64,000 nt of DNA from NCBI RefSeq assembly GCF_030463565.1, contig NC_134662.1, positions 3,472,001-3,536,000 of the forward strand. Reading direction: 5' to 3'. The notes beneath the pieces are model-generated. The model saw only the letters and a program-made list of their open reading frames with translations, was not told the origin of the DNA and made no database searches. Below, in pieces: positions 34,374 to 59,938 of this stretch (position 1 is its first letter; every line of letters begins with the position of its first letter). This stretch comes from Pelecanus crispus. Taxonomy: Eukaryota; Chordata; Aves; Pelecaniformes; Pelecanidae. Position numbers and translations under genes: made by a program.

Positions 34374-35360
34374 AGGTCTTTTTAGTGAAGTTGGTAGCGA
34401 AGAGAAGAACCACGCTTTCCCACTACGGCCTGACAGTCAGCAAACATTTTCTTCCTACATTTTGTGGTTTAAGACCAAAAAACAAAAAAATAAAGACCCA
34501 CCTCTTCTAGAATAGAGCTTGAAAATATTACATCTGAAGGAAACTAATCTGGAGATTTGGCAAGTTTCCTAGCAAGGGAATGAGAACAAACATTTCCATC
34601 AGGTGCTTAGGATTTCATTGACAAAAATAAAGGAGCCAAGGAAAAACCCACTCTGCCAGGTCCCACTATGTTTTCAAGTTAACCACAGTTCCTCCAGAAA
34701 AACAATTTCAGTCTGTTCCTCGCCGCAGCTCTGCCCCGTGTGACAGAAGTGCCAATCGCATCCAAGTTACCAAAATGGCTAAGCCTGCCAGGCTGCACTT
34801 CCCCATGCCCTGCACAACCTCTCGTGCACAAACCACGCTGGGAAAAACCTCATGTTCTGAGAAACACCGCACCTTTCCCTTGCCCGGGGGGGGGGGGGGG
34901 GGGGGGAATAGAGACGAACAGTGAACCCCCACCCCCAGCTCAGAAAGAATAACCCTAAGGAAAAAACAGCTTCTTGCTTCCTCATCTGAGCCCTCTCACG
35001 CTACCACCTCTGCCCTCAGGAGGGGAGGGAAATGTAATCTGGCATCTACAGTCACGCTCTTAAAAACAGAGCCACCCAGCCCAAGGCAGCTCCTCCGCAT
35101 CACGGCGAGGCAGCGCTTCCAGCTTCCCCGCGCACGCCAAGGGCCCTGCCGCGAGAGGAGCTGCTCGCCCGTGAGAGCCGGGCAGGATGGGACCCTGCTG
35201 CCCACCGCGCGGAGCAAGAACCAGATCCAGCAGTGCCGGCGCTCCCTCCCGCGCCGCAGGGACTCAGGTTAACCTGCTGCTCACGGGCATACCTGGAGCT
35301 ACATCAGCCTGACTGAATTAACCTTCTGTGGTGAGGGCATCGACACGGCAGCAAACCGGC
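34374..35360. other. unique spacer between two solo LTRs, with a 21-bp G tract
   Basis: No gene was recognised. A run of 21 G lies at 34886-34906. Because LTR copy A has its own target duplication, this is flanking host DNA and not provirus interior. Confidence 0.6.
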
Positions 35361-35927
35361 TGTCCTGGTTTCGGCTGGGATAGAGTTAATTTTCTTCCTA
35401 GGAGCGGGCATAGCGCTGTGGTTTGGATTTAGGATGAGAAGAATGCTGATAACACACTGATGGTTTAGTTGTTGCTCAGCACTGCTTATGCCAGTCAAGG
35501 ACTTTTCAGCTTCCCATGCTCTGCCAGGGGCACAAGAAGCTGGGAGGGGGCACAGCCAGAAGAGTTGATCCCAACTGGCCCAAGGGCTATTCCACACCAT
35601 ACGGCATCATGGGCAGTATGGAAACTGGGGGGGGTTGGCCAGGGAGCAGCGATCGCTGCTCGGGAACTGGCTGGGCATCGGTCGGCGGGTGGTGAGTAAT
35701 TGCATTGTGCATCACTTGCTTTGTATATTATTATTGTTATTACCATTATTATATTGTTATTATTATCATTACTATTTTACTTTATTTCAATTATTAAACT
35801 GTTCTTATCTCACCCCAGGAGTTTTCTCACTCCTACTCCTCCAATTCTCTCCCCCATCCCAGCGGGGCAGGGGCAGTGAGCGATGGCTGCGTGGTGCCGA
35901 GTTGCCGGCTGGGGCTAAGCCACGACA
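35361..35927 (+). mobile_element. solo LTR of an avian endogenous retrovirus, copy B
   Basis: This is a 567-bp LTR of the same family and orientation as copy A, starting TGTCCTGGTTTCGGC and ending CCACGACA. Flanks CCGGC and GCGGC match at four of five bases, as expected of an ageing target duplication. It includes the AT-rich ATTATTATT stretch and the TATTAAACTG region near the 3' part. It is a solo LTR and looks complete in length. Confidence 0.85.
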
Positions 35928-36286
35928 GCGGCTGATCTGAAAGAGCCCCAAAAGAGCACGCTCCTGTCCACCAGCTGCAAGTACAGGGCGTACGATCTAG
36001 GCTTAATGCCCATCAGCTGGCTCCTGCGTTCGTCCGATGGAGGTGAAACCCAGGCGAGTACAAGTGAATGTGGACAACCTTCTCCTCTCCCAAATTCTGA
36101 AAGCCAGAAACAAAGCCAGAAACTTTTTGAGTGAAAACTTGAGATGACAGAAGCACAGACTGTTCCTACCAGTAGAAAGGGACAGTAAGCATCTTCTATT
36201 CTCTGCAGAACTGCAGGGGAAAAAGCCAGAAGTTTTTTTGAGGGGGCTTTTCCCCAGGCACAGCACACACGCACCGTGCAACCACA

Positions 36287-36476
36287 GTGAAGTGAGGACG
36301 AGGGAGCCCGTGCAATGCACCCCGGTGAAGTGAGGACGAGGGAGCCCGTGCAATGCACCCCGGTGAAGTGAGGACGAGGGAGCCCGTGCAATGCACCCCG
36401 GTGAAGTGAGGACGAGGGAGCCCGTGCAATGCACCCCGGTGAAGTGAGGACGAGGGAGCCTGTGCAATGCACCCCG
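36287..36476. repeat. 38-bp VNTR, 5 copies
   Basis: Five head-to-tail units of 38 bp, each starting GTGAAGTGAGGACGAGGGAG, begin at 36287, 36325, 36363, 36401 and 36439. The copies are virtually identical, so the array is young or homogenised. It produces repetitive open frames on the minus strand that are not taken as genes. Confidence 0.95.
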
Positions 36477-38189
36477 GCCACCCGGCCACCTTTCACGGCC
36501 AGGTAGCCACTGCTGGTGGGGGGAGGCGAGGGGAGGAGCGTGACGGACAGTGCAGTGAGCGGATTCAATCGTACGCAAAGGGCATTCCAAGACCTGTAAC
36601 TTCGAGGCTTGTCTTCGAACAAGTATGAAAACACTAACCGCTCACTTTTTCTCCCCACGCAGATTTCCAAGCGTACCAGTTTTGACTGGGAGTGCAGGCG
36701 AGACATTGGCAAAATTTCATAGCCTATCCAAGCCTAATGCAGGGCAGGGAGGAGAGGAGGAGTTTTATAGTCATCATCTATTTATACAGATTTCCTGTGC
36801 TGTGAGCAGGCCTGGTCTCTCTCCTCTCTTCGCTGCAGTAACCACTCCCACCAAACCGCTGGAGGTTCAGGACCCGAGAGCTGTGAGGCGCAGGAACCCC
36901 GTGAGCGTCGTGCTGCAACGACACGGCCAGACTGAGGGGAAAATCCGAGCCTGCACCTGCAGAGCAAACATCCCGCTCTGCTCGATGCCACGTTTACTTT
37001 GGCCTTAACTATGGCTGCACGCGTCGGGGCTTACAGCTGGGAACGAGAGAGACAGCTCTCCGGACAAAGAACAGCAGAACTTGAGCATTCAGAGACAAGA
37101 GGAATCTCACAGGAACCTGCCCAGCCGAGGTGTGGAGCTGGATTCACACCCGAGCAGCGGGCATGCGCCAGAAACACAAAGCAGTCAGACAGCTGAAGAC
37201 ATTTAAGCAACTGTTTGACAGAAATGGGATAAAATCTAGGTACCTCTATTATTAGAGGTAAAACCAGGTAGTTTTGTAGCACATAGCGGTTTTGAACTTG
37301 ACAATATTTGCATTCTTCTAACTGCATAGAAAGGAAGAAGAAAAAAAAAGAAAAAAAAAAAAGAGATCTGTTTAAAGCATGAGAATCCAACATATTTCTT
37401 GACATTAAAACAGACAAATGAAATTCTAAAATCAAAGACTAGGGGACCAAGTTTACAAAACTACCAATAAGAATGTCTGTGTCTCTGAATCCAAACTTGG
37501 GTTTTGATCTAGAAGTTTTGATCAAGCCCAATTTCACCAACCAGCTCCTGTTCTTAAACCATTTTAAGCCTGTAGGTACACTTCAGTCTGCAGGTTACAA
37601 CAGAAGTTTCCTGCCTACAGAAACACAATCTCTGAAGTTTTCGAAAAGCAGCAGTCAGGTTGAAGTTTCTGCATAAAAGAAAACACCTAATGGGTTTTAT
37701 TTTTCAAGATGTAATTCTGGGGAGCGTTTGCCTTTCCTTACGTTCACCTTCGCTTCAGGGTGACTTGTTAGAGCCCACGCGGTATCCGCTGCAGCACTGG
37801 ATGCGAAACACTAGACCAAAGATTTCCAGATTCCAAGTGCGTTCCAAGCCTAGTAATTCAAAACGCCTTAAAGCCCCCCCAGGTCAGTGGCGTGCCGATG
37901 GAGAGCTGTAGCGGAACAAGGAGATGGGGGATTTTTGCTGTGGATGATGCCGCAAGGAGAGCGCGTTGGTGCCGTGGGTTTTGCATGCACGCAGTGCCCT
38001 CTTCGGGTTAGCAACAGCACGCATTCCTCAAGGCTCTGTCTCGGCTTCTGACTTGATCCAAAAAACTCCCCTCTGAAAGACCTTTTTCAACAAAGCATAA
38101 GATCGCAGTTTGGAAGTAAATTCGTGGCTAAGCTGAGAGGCTCCTCTTTCCCCCAGGGCTGTTTACAACGTTTCATTCTTTACAGCGAA
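36477..38189. other. intergenic DNA without a recognised gene
   Basis: I saw no protein-like reading frame, RNA gene or interspersed repeat here apart from an A-rich tract near 37340. Confidence 0.5.
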
Positions 38190-38818
38190 GCCAAGCGTGT
38201 CCTGGGCTGCATCCCCACAGCGTGGGCAGCGGGCGAGGGAGGGGATGCTGCCCCTCTGCTCCGCTCTGCTGAGACCCCCCCTGCAGCCCTGCGCCCAGCG
38301 CTGGGGCCCTCGGCACAGGGACACGGAGCTGCTGGAGCGGGGCCAGGGGAGGCCACAGAAATGATCCGAGGGCCGGAGGCGCTCTGCTGCGGGGCCAGGC
38401 TGGGGGGGGCTGGGGGTGCTCAGCCTGGAGAGGAGGGGGCTGCGGGGAGGCCTGAGTGCGGCCTGGCAGTGCTGAGAGGGGCTGCAGGAAGGGGGGGGGG
38501 CAAGCTTTTAGCAAGGCCTGTCGTGACAGGACAAGGAATAATGGATTTAAACTGAAGAAGAATAGATTTAGACTGGATATAAGGAAGAAATTTTTTACAC
38601 TGAGGGTGGTGAGGCACCAGCACAGGTTGCCCAGAGTGGTGGGAGAGGCCCCATCCCTGGCACCATCCCAGGCCAGGCTGGACGGGGCTCTGAGCACCCT
38701 GGGCTGGTTAAAGCTGTCCCTGGCACTGCAGGGGCTGGGCTGGGTGGGCTCTGAAGGGCCCTGCCCACCCAAAGCATTCTGTGATTCTATTCTACCATTC
38801 TATTCTATTCTATTCAAT
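38190..38818 (+). mobile_element. CR1 LINE, 5'-truncated
   Basis: This is the 3' part of a chicken-repeat-1 LINE. Recognisable blocks include CTGGGCTGCATCCCCACAGC, GATATAAGGAAGAAATTTTT, GTTGCCCAGAGTGGTGGGAG and the tail AGCATTCTGTGATTCTATTC, followed by an ATTCT microsatellite. The reverse-transcriptase frame is missing beyond its extreme end. The GC-enriched, diverged copy is immobile. CR1 is the dominant LINE of birds and supports the taxonomic call. Confidence 0.9.
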
Positions 38819-41703
38819 CTGCTCTGAATCAAGTGTTGCGAAGCTGACATCATAGAATCATCGAGCGGAGACTTCTTTTCTAATCAGGCTGCCAAATCCT
38901 TTCCAGAAGAATTCCAAGGATGTTCTCATCCTACGTCGCCTCTGCTTTGCAGAGAGCCTCGCTGAAGCTGTCGGCCGGTTGCAGCGTTAGAGGCTGAAGC
39001 CACGGGGAGGGAGTGTAGAACCCGCAGAGCAGGAAAGACCTGCCTTTTGGCTGCCTCATACAAGCACCATTTATTTCCATGGCCAGGAGCTACAGATACA
39101 CACCTGAGATGAAGGGAGACGCAATTCTGGGAGCAGCGCATAGGAGCGGCCGGTGACAGGGGTAATAGCACCCGACTGGGCGTGCACCGCAGCCCGCAGG
39201 CCGCATCCGTAAGCCCTGCTGAGCCACGGCCTCCTCCCTCACCGGAGCTACGTTACCAGAAGCTTTCACGCGGCCCCAGGTGCCGAGTCTGGTCATACAG
39301 CCCGGTCTGGGAGCCACAAAAACTCTTCAGAAGCCATGAGTTCATCAATCCGAAGTGATGCAGATGTTACAAAAGTGGCTTGTAGAGGGGGTAAATTCCT
39401 GACTGGACTGCGCCCCGGAAGATAAAACAGCTCAAAGACAACTATACGAAACTGGTATGCCTGAGGAGAGTACGCACACAAGTTCATTTTAGAAATTGCT
39501 AATGGTACTAGCTTTTGCTGGGAAGCTACTGAGGTATCATGGACAGGAGACCACACGTACAATTTTTTTTTTCAACTAGCTTTACAAACCAGAGAAAAGT
39601 AAGGAAGAAGAATTTGTGCAAGGTGGTTTCCTGAAACCTTCATTTCCATCCTGACTATTTCCCCTCAGTTCTTATCGCTTTTGTTTGGGGGGGGACACAT
39701 ACTCTATAAAAGCTTTTTTTTTTTTTTAAATAAAAAAAGTTTTTCTCCACCTGCATTTTTGGAATGCACTACCTTCAGAAACAGGTAATTACAGTATTTA
39801 TTCAAATGCCTTCATTGCTTCTGCAACATAGGGACTCATGGTTTCCACGTTCTGTCCTTGAGCTATCTGGAACTTACCACCGTGACTGCTAGATACGATA
39901 AAAGTAGGCAGTGAAATGGGAGGCAGGACCCAGTAGCGTTCAGAGGACAGATGCACTGCACGGGGAAACAAAAACATAAATCAGAGGCCGAGAGTGCTGG
40001 ATGGGTGCCCCTCGCCGAGCCTGGGGTCCGGGAAGTCACTGCTCTCGCCAGTAACGTTGCATCAGCACACAGCTGCCGCTCCCACAAGCCGAGCTGGTAC
40101 CGTGCCTGCGGAGTTCTGCATGAGCAACCTGGGGTCAGGCTAGACACAGGAGAGAAAGCTGAAGTGAAAGGAAGGAGGCACTATATTCCTGCTTTATAAA
40201 TTTAATATGACATTTTATTCTTCTCATGCTGGACAGATGCTTCCCTAGCTTTCCCAAGAGAGCAAATGTAATGCTCAAAGAGCAGAGCTTTCTCCTGCTA
40301 TGAGGATGATGGCTGTCCAAGGACAAGGCAAATAGCAAATCCTCTCCTCTTTGCCCTCTTCTTCTGCATGGGATTTTTTTTAATATGAAAAAGATGGAAA
40401 TTGATTTCCTTAATGTCTGGGTCCACTTACGCACACAATCCCAAGGACCTGTTCTGGTGTTGGCAGTGACGTCTAATGGCCAGTTTGAAGTGATTTGCAG
40501 CGCTAACAAAACCCCAGTCCCGGGGCCAGCACGCCTTACCAGAAAACTCACCTGGCCCACAGCCCTGTTCTGCCTGCCTTCTTTTCCCAAGAGTCGCTTG
40601 GCGAAAGGAATTGTCCAGGCAGCGGCAGGCTGCTCCATGCACAGTCCCTCCTGGGTTCCCGAGACGTCTCCTCGCAGGATGGGGTACTTGCCCTGCGCAG
40701 CGCAAAGGCGCTGAGCTGGAGGCTAGGAGCTCACCGTCTTGTTGGGAACGGTTTGCTCAGTCTATTTGAGGGGCCCTTGGGAAAGACAGCAACTGTGAGC
40801 AAGCTGCGTGGGTCGTTCTATCGGCTGCTGCTCCCAGCTGCCTCTTTCCCTGGGCCGCTCCAAGACAGGCAGCGACCCGGCCTCGCGCGTATGCGCCGAG
40901 CAAGCTGCGGCGCCTCAGAGGCAGCACCCGCACCGCACGCCTGCGGCGAGCACGGGCGATTTGCACCCGTGGTGTGGCTGGAGGCTGCAAAAAGCCAAAA
41001 CGCAAGGCCCTCTCGCAGTCAGTTGGGAATACTGGGCGTTAGTTTTAAGACTTTACCTTCTTCCTTGAAGAGTCTGAATCTGTCACTATGCGTTAAACGG
41101 AGTATGTTATACTCTCTTTGCAAAGAATGGCACAACACATGGCCCATGAGGAGCTGAAGGAAATAAACAACAAACCAAACACACTGCTTTCGGCTACTAT
41201 TTCATGCTTTCCAGCTGGTGAGAACACAGAGCTACTGAGAAAAGCAATGCACGTTCACCCTTAATTAGAAAACAGCAATGACACAAATACCTGCCATTAT
41301 TATGGCCATCCAGATTGGAGCGACCTTCCTGGTTCAAGATGAAAGACGGCATCTCAGGCTGCCCTGTTCCTGCAACTTCATCTGAGCAGTAAATGACACA
41401 GAAGGGAGCAGAACATCCTTGGTTGTCACTTCCTGAAAACACAGGAAACCTTAAACAGAGGAAGTTAGACATCTCTACCCACTGTCAGCTGATTTAATCT
41501 GACATTCCTGGGGACTGATCCTAGGGAACTAGAATTAAATTCTAGGAACTCCATGCCAGGAAATGCCTTTCCGAAAGCTTTCACAATCATCCATCCCTGG
41601 ACTACTACGGGGATAAATTTAAGCAGTGTTTCGTATTTCAGTCCATGCTGCTAACGAACAAGACTGGAAGCAGGGCTGCTCCCACCATTTCTGCTCTTGG
41701 CAG
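38819..41703. other. intergenic region with exon-like minus-strand segments
   Basis: There is no recognised gene. On the minus strand, two segments look exon-like. One is 41291-41432 (142 bp, acceptor TTTTCAG, donor GTATTTG) with a 46-codon open frame (NQGCSAPFCVIYCSDEVAG and onward). The other is 39798-39955 (acceptor after a pyrimidine-rich TTTTTGTTTCCCCGTGCAG) that stays open for 51 codons to a TAA. Neither peptide matched a family I know, and chance cannot be excluded. Confidence 0.3.
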
Positions 41704-42234
41704 CGTTGTGGTTTAAGCCGGCGGGCAGCTGAACACCACACAGCCCTGCGCTCACTCCCCCACCCCGCAGTGGGATGGGGGAGGGAATCGGGGAAAAAAA
41801 AAAGTAAGATTCGTGGGTTGAGATAAAGACAGTTTAATAGGACAGAAAAGGGAAAATAATAATAATAAAAGAATATACAAAGCAAGTGATGCACAGTGCA
41901 ATTGCTCACCACCCGCCGACCCATGCCCAGCCAGTTCCCCAGCAGCAATCACAGCCCCCCAGCCAACTCCCCCCAGTTTCTATACTGGGCACGACGCCGT
42001 ATGGTATGGACCAGCCCTTGGGCCAGTTTGGGTCAGCTGGCCTGGCTGGGCCCCCTCCCAGCTTCTCCCTGCAGGGCACGAGAAGCTGAAAAATCCTCGA
42101 CTAGTGTAAGCACTGCTTAGCAACAACTAAACCGTCGGTGTGTTATCAGCGTTATTCTCATACTAAATCCAAACCACAGCCCGATGTCAGCTACTAGGAA
42201 AAAAATTAACTCTATCCCAGCCGAAACCAGGGAA
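41704..42234 (-). mobile_element. solo LTR of an avian endogenous retrovirus, copy C
   Basis: This is a third member of the LTR family of copies A and B, about 530 bp, in inverted orientation. No clear target duplication survives, so it is probably older or eroded at the ends. It lies close to the GNA11 3' end. No internal retroviral sequence is attached. Confidence 0.8.
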
Positions 42235-42666
42235 ATCCTGCAAGAAACATGCCTGAAATGGGCTGACGCTTCAGCAAGAGGCAGCAGCGAATACTGACAA
42301 CTTCTCTTAGCAATTCTACGCCAAAACCCTGTAAAATTTTAAAGTCAAGGTGCCACCATTGCATCCCTACATCTTAAAACCCTATTCAGCCACTGTTCAC
42401 ACCTCAGTTGGGAATTACTAGTACAGTATGTTATATATAGTTATTGCATAGTATGCCTTATATTTACCAAAACACACTTTGTTTCACTGCCTCAGAGTCC
42501 TGATTTTCTGAGCAGGGACAACATTGCTAGGTCGGAGGGCAGAGTGCTTCGATCAGACGCAGATCCCACAGGGTACAGAAGTTGTTCAGCCACCCAGAAG
42601 GAGGGGGAGAGGAGGGAGAAGAGTGAAGAAACACATGCGTGACCACCACGGCTTTTAGGAACAAAA
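42235..42666. other. short unique spacer between LTR copy C and the GNA11 3' end
   Basis: I see no coding potential or repeat in this stretch apart from ordinary AT-rich sequence. Confidence 0.5.
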
Positions 42667-42696
42667 TTTATTCCAATTTCAAACAGAGAATTTATT
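42667..42696 (-). terminator. putative GNA11 polyadenylation signals
   Basis: Two AATAAA hexamers on the minus strand lie at 42667-42672 and 42691-42696. They would end a GNA11 transcript near 42.65 kb with a 3' UTR of about 4.1 kb. Vertebrate GNA11 transcripts do have long 3' UTRs, but earlier signals may also be used. Confidence 0.45.
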
Positions 42697-45600
42697 TCAG
42701 GAGAAAGATATGAAAATCAATTCCCATCAGATATTTCTGTAATAAGGGTTGTTGCCCAGCAGTCAGAGTGGGATCATTCCAAGAAACAATCACACTCCTG
42801 GACTGGAATGAGACAGTTTGGAGCCTGAATAGATCCTGACACTGGGCATCTTATTCAGAAACTCCTTTACCCTACCCTCTTCCCTCCCCCCACCCCAACA
42901 CGCACAACAATACATGCATTGCAAATGACAAGGTTTAAAAACAGCATTTTATATAGTATCTTTTTAAATAGGATAATGTTTAAATTGTCTTAAATCAGGA
43001 TCCTATAATATACAAGTATAACCAAATAATTTCCACCACATTGGCACTTGTAAAGAGTCTCTGGCACTACTAAAGAAGGGGCATTGGCACAAACCATACT
43101 CTTATAAAACTGGGTGCTGCATAACACACTTTATCTCTGCTGGACTCTAACAACCTGGGCTCTGTACAGTACAATACAATGGTCAGCACACTCCGGAAGT
43201 ACTTTTTTTTTTTTTTTTTTTCTCTTTAAAACCAATAAAACACATGAAGAAAACCCATAGTTGAACGCAAGGCCAACATTGCTAGGAAGCAACAACAAGA
43301 GACAAAGAATCCATCTCCAGGAGAAGGGGCGACAGGCAGAAAGGGCAGGAGCTATCTGACACGCTGAAGCAGTAAGGGGCTGCTGCTCACCAGGTAGCCA
43401 ATCCACACAGAATGGTGCAAAGAAATGGGATGGTCCTCTCCTCACTGACTTCAAGTTTCAAACTGGTTCAAAGTATGTTGGTTTCTTCAGCAGAACAAAG
43501 ATAAAAAGTGCACAAGGAGCAGAGGTTAGCCAAGAGACCACTTCCTCAGACTCAAGATTCTAGATTCTCTACGAGAACCCAATTCCACCTCTTTTCCGAT
43601 GGTCAATCTGTTGTCTCAACCCGCAGAAAGTTCTGACTGGCCTCACTTTCAGAAATGATGATACAGGCAAGTTTGGTTTAAGGTTTGGCACTTTTGCTAG
43701 GGCAGGCATTTGCCAAAGGACCAGCCAACAGAGACATGAACCAGTTCTGCAGGAATACTTCACTGGCCAAGCTGGAGGCACACAAGCTACTGCTTGCTAA
43801 GAAAAGCATGTGCTAACACTGGTATCTTCTCACATATGATACAGTCCACAGACAACTCCAGATTATGTGCACAAGTCTGACCCATTCCTCCCCTCATTCA
43901 GAACGAGGTTTCGGGAACTCATGAGACAGCCACCGTGTCATGTTCTCCCCTTCCCTTTGCAATAACCATCACACCAAGTCAGTTATCAGGCCAACAGCTA
44001 CACCAAGCAGTTGCTCAGTAAGGTACAGCACATGCCTAAATCCTTGAGCCCATAGCCTCCCACAGTTCCCCACAATGATGCAGATTCACTCTGTGAGAGA
44101 CAGAAGCCAAGATCCCTCCTCCTGTGCCAGGGCAGCAGCTCTTAAAGAAGGGGAGGATACAAAACAAAAAAAAGTTTCTGATTCAAGTGGAAGTACCACC
44201 ATCATTCACCTTGGAAAAAAAAAACTTCTGGGAAGTTATTTCCAAGAACCTGTATATCTCAGTGCCAGGTTCGTTGCTGGCAATAGTTGTAGTGTGAACC
44301 ATTTACAAGAGGATCACAGAAGCAGAAGAGGCTGGTGCTGCCATCTGCTTCAGATGAACAGCACTTAGAATACACAAAGATGATTATAAATTCCTCTTTA
44401 TAGGACAGTTTCTACAAAATGGATCATTTTGGCATAAAGACAAAAAAGCAGTAAAATTGATGCAAAGCTGTCTGACACATGGGAATCCCTCTCATTCCTC
44501 CCAAGTGTTAAATGCAGTCCAGAGCATGGCTAGTCTAGAGATGCTGCGTTTCCCTCAGCATCACCACTCAGCCAGACCGGCTCTTCAACTGTTGGTCCCA
44601 TGGCTACTGTTCCAACTTGAGCTCTCTGATCGCTCTTAGCTTGCTTTCTTCTGTAGTGCTCTGAGACATACAGAGGCTTCCCTCAGCTATTCTGAAAACA
44701 AGAGGGACCTATAAACAGCATTACTCAAAATTACGTCCCTCCATATTTTAGTGTTCTAGATCAAAGCATCTTAAGCATCTCAGACAGTTAAGATTTACTC
44801 TTACATGTTGTGCAAAACACTGATGTAGTGCTCTGTCTACAAAAGAGACAAAATATCAACAGCCCCCTTCAACAGTGCAGCTCATTTAGTCTTTATCTAC
44901 TGGCAGCCTGCTAGCCTTCAAGGGGGCAATCTGGTTGATCCAGAGGATTTGGACCCAACGCTACTTGTTGGAATTGAAACAGAAGCATTAGTGATGGCTA
45001 AACAACACATGCCCAGAGGTGGGTCAGATTTCCCTGTTTCCTACTCCCTCCTTGCCTTGCCACTGCAGTTATCTTCCAGGCCGGCAACAGGTCTTCAGCA
45101 CATTTGTTCACTTGCCTCAGCTCCTGGAAAAAGCTCTCTAATGTGCAAAGGCTTCACATCCTTCTGCTTAGTGGAGTTTCATTTGGCATCTAGAATCCAG
45201 ACTACTTCCACTCTACCTTCCATCTGCACCAGCAAACCCTGCTGCCTCTGCCTCTACTCTCCTGCTAAACAAAAGTGCAACCACAGCAGGGCTTTCTGGA
45301 TTCCATAGCAGCCGCGTGCTCCAGCCACGACTACTGTAACTCGATTATCACATGCACCCTGGAGCAAGTATGTGTGCAAGTCTTCCAAAGAGGATCCATA
45401 CTCCTCTAAAGAGAAACACAGCAGCATGTGCCTCAGGGGAATGCATAAACAGGAGAGAGAGAGAGAATTGCCACTCCCTCCTAGAGCTATCCTCAATCTT
45501 TTCAAGTAAGAATCCTACTTACGTCCCAAAGTTTGTCACCCACCAACTCTGGTCCTTTCTAAAAACCTGCAAGCTGGACGGGACCAAGGAATTCTTACAA

Positions 45601-46765
45601 AGTCATTCAACACACTGGCACGAAATGCAATAAACAAGGCTTGTTTGCTACTAGCAGCAAGAAAAGAACTAGAGGGTGGCACGAGACTAAGATCTTCAAT
45701 CCAGCCAAAGTCTGATGTTTAAATGCCACAATTACTCAGTGTGCTTTTGATATTTGCTGCATAGAGAAGTTGCTCACTTGATGTCATATACTCTACTCAA
45801 TAAAACGTAGTTTCTCTCTGCAAATTGAGCCTTGTGCACGCGCATGCGCTTGTGGTGTGGGGGGGGATGTGTGTATGTGTGTGAAAAAAATAAAAACAAA
45901 ATAAAATAAAAAAGAACAATTACAGTCAGGCACTTCCCCAGGCTCAGCAGCTATTGCTCCAAGAGCTTCCATCATTTGTAGTCCATGAACAAAATACAGC
46001 AACACGTAACAAACTATGTATAGAACATCAATAATTTAAAAAAAAAAAAAAAATCACAGTCTCCATACCTTTCATAATTGACAAGAAAAAATAACTCAGA
46101 ACTAGAACATATAAAGAATGGAAAAGTGATGGCTTTTTTTTGTTGTTGTTGTTGGTTTGCCTTTTTCTTTTTTTGCACAATAGTTGGAGAGCAATCGCTC
46201 CTCCCCAACATTTCATCACAGTGAACCATGGAGCGTGTCCTGGGGAAGGGAAGGGAAAGAAGGGTGGGTTAAGCAAGCAGGATTAGCAAATTACACCAGA
46301 GGCACCCTATAGCACAAGGCAAAGGGACCAGTAGCATTCTGCACTCCCACAGTCCAGTGAATTCACAATCTCGGCTGGAAAGTTAGTTTTTTCTATATAT
46401 ACCATGGGAATGAAAAGGGGGGGGGGAAGAAAAAAAAAAGTGGCTAAGCAACAAAGGAAAGCTCAAGATAAGACTGCCTTAGCTGTTTGGCAAAAATTAA
46501 GAAGTAAGCAAGGTGCTGAAGAAATGAGGCATATCCCCGTTAACTGTGAAATAAAAGCAATTTGTTAAAAATATGAAATCAACTACTCTGTGGACAGAGA
46601 CATGAGACTCCAGGATAACACTGAGCACTTGCCACTCCACAGATCAGACAATTTGCAATCATTACATCATCAAAAATTAAAACTTTTTTTCCTGTCATAT
46701 TTAAAATTTCTTATTTTGTCTTTTCTTCACAATGAAGCCTCTCAGGGGGCCAAGAGCAGAGCAGG
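42697..46765 (-). other. probable GNA11 3' UTR
   Basis: This is AT-richer unique sequence directly after the GNA11 stop codon, with several A/T homopolymers and no protein-like frame. Assignment as 3' UTR rests on position and on the paired AATAAA at its end. Confidence 0.5.

Positions 46766-59938
<13,173 letters not shown>

Noticed and set aside
33849-35927. LTR copies A and B as the two ends of one provirus
   Set aside because: Copy A has its own AGGTC target repeat on both sides and the 1-kb interval has no retroviral content, so they are independent solo LTRs.
35915-36712. 265-codon minus-strand frame containing repeated HCTGSLVLTSPG peptides
   Set aside because: The repeated peptide is the translation of the 38-bp VNTR and there is no other coding signal.
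38848-38862. Inverted CR1 end (ATAGAATCAT)
   Set aside because: Only about 12 bases match the CR1 tail; too short to support a separate element.
39293-39562. 89-codon minus-strand frame (with SASLRIDELMASEEFLWLPD)
   Set aside because: No matching splice context or known family. It lies beyond the stop/AATAAA of the exon-like segment at 39798, so it was not called as a gene.
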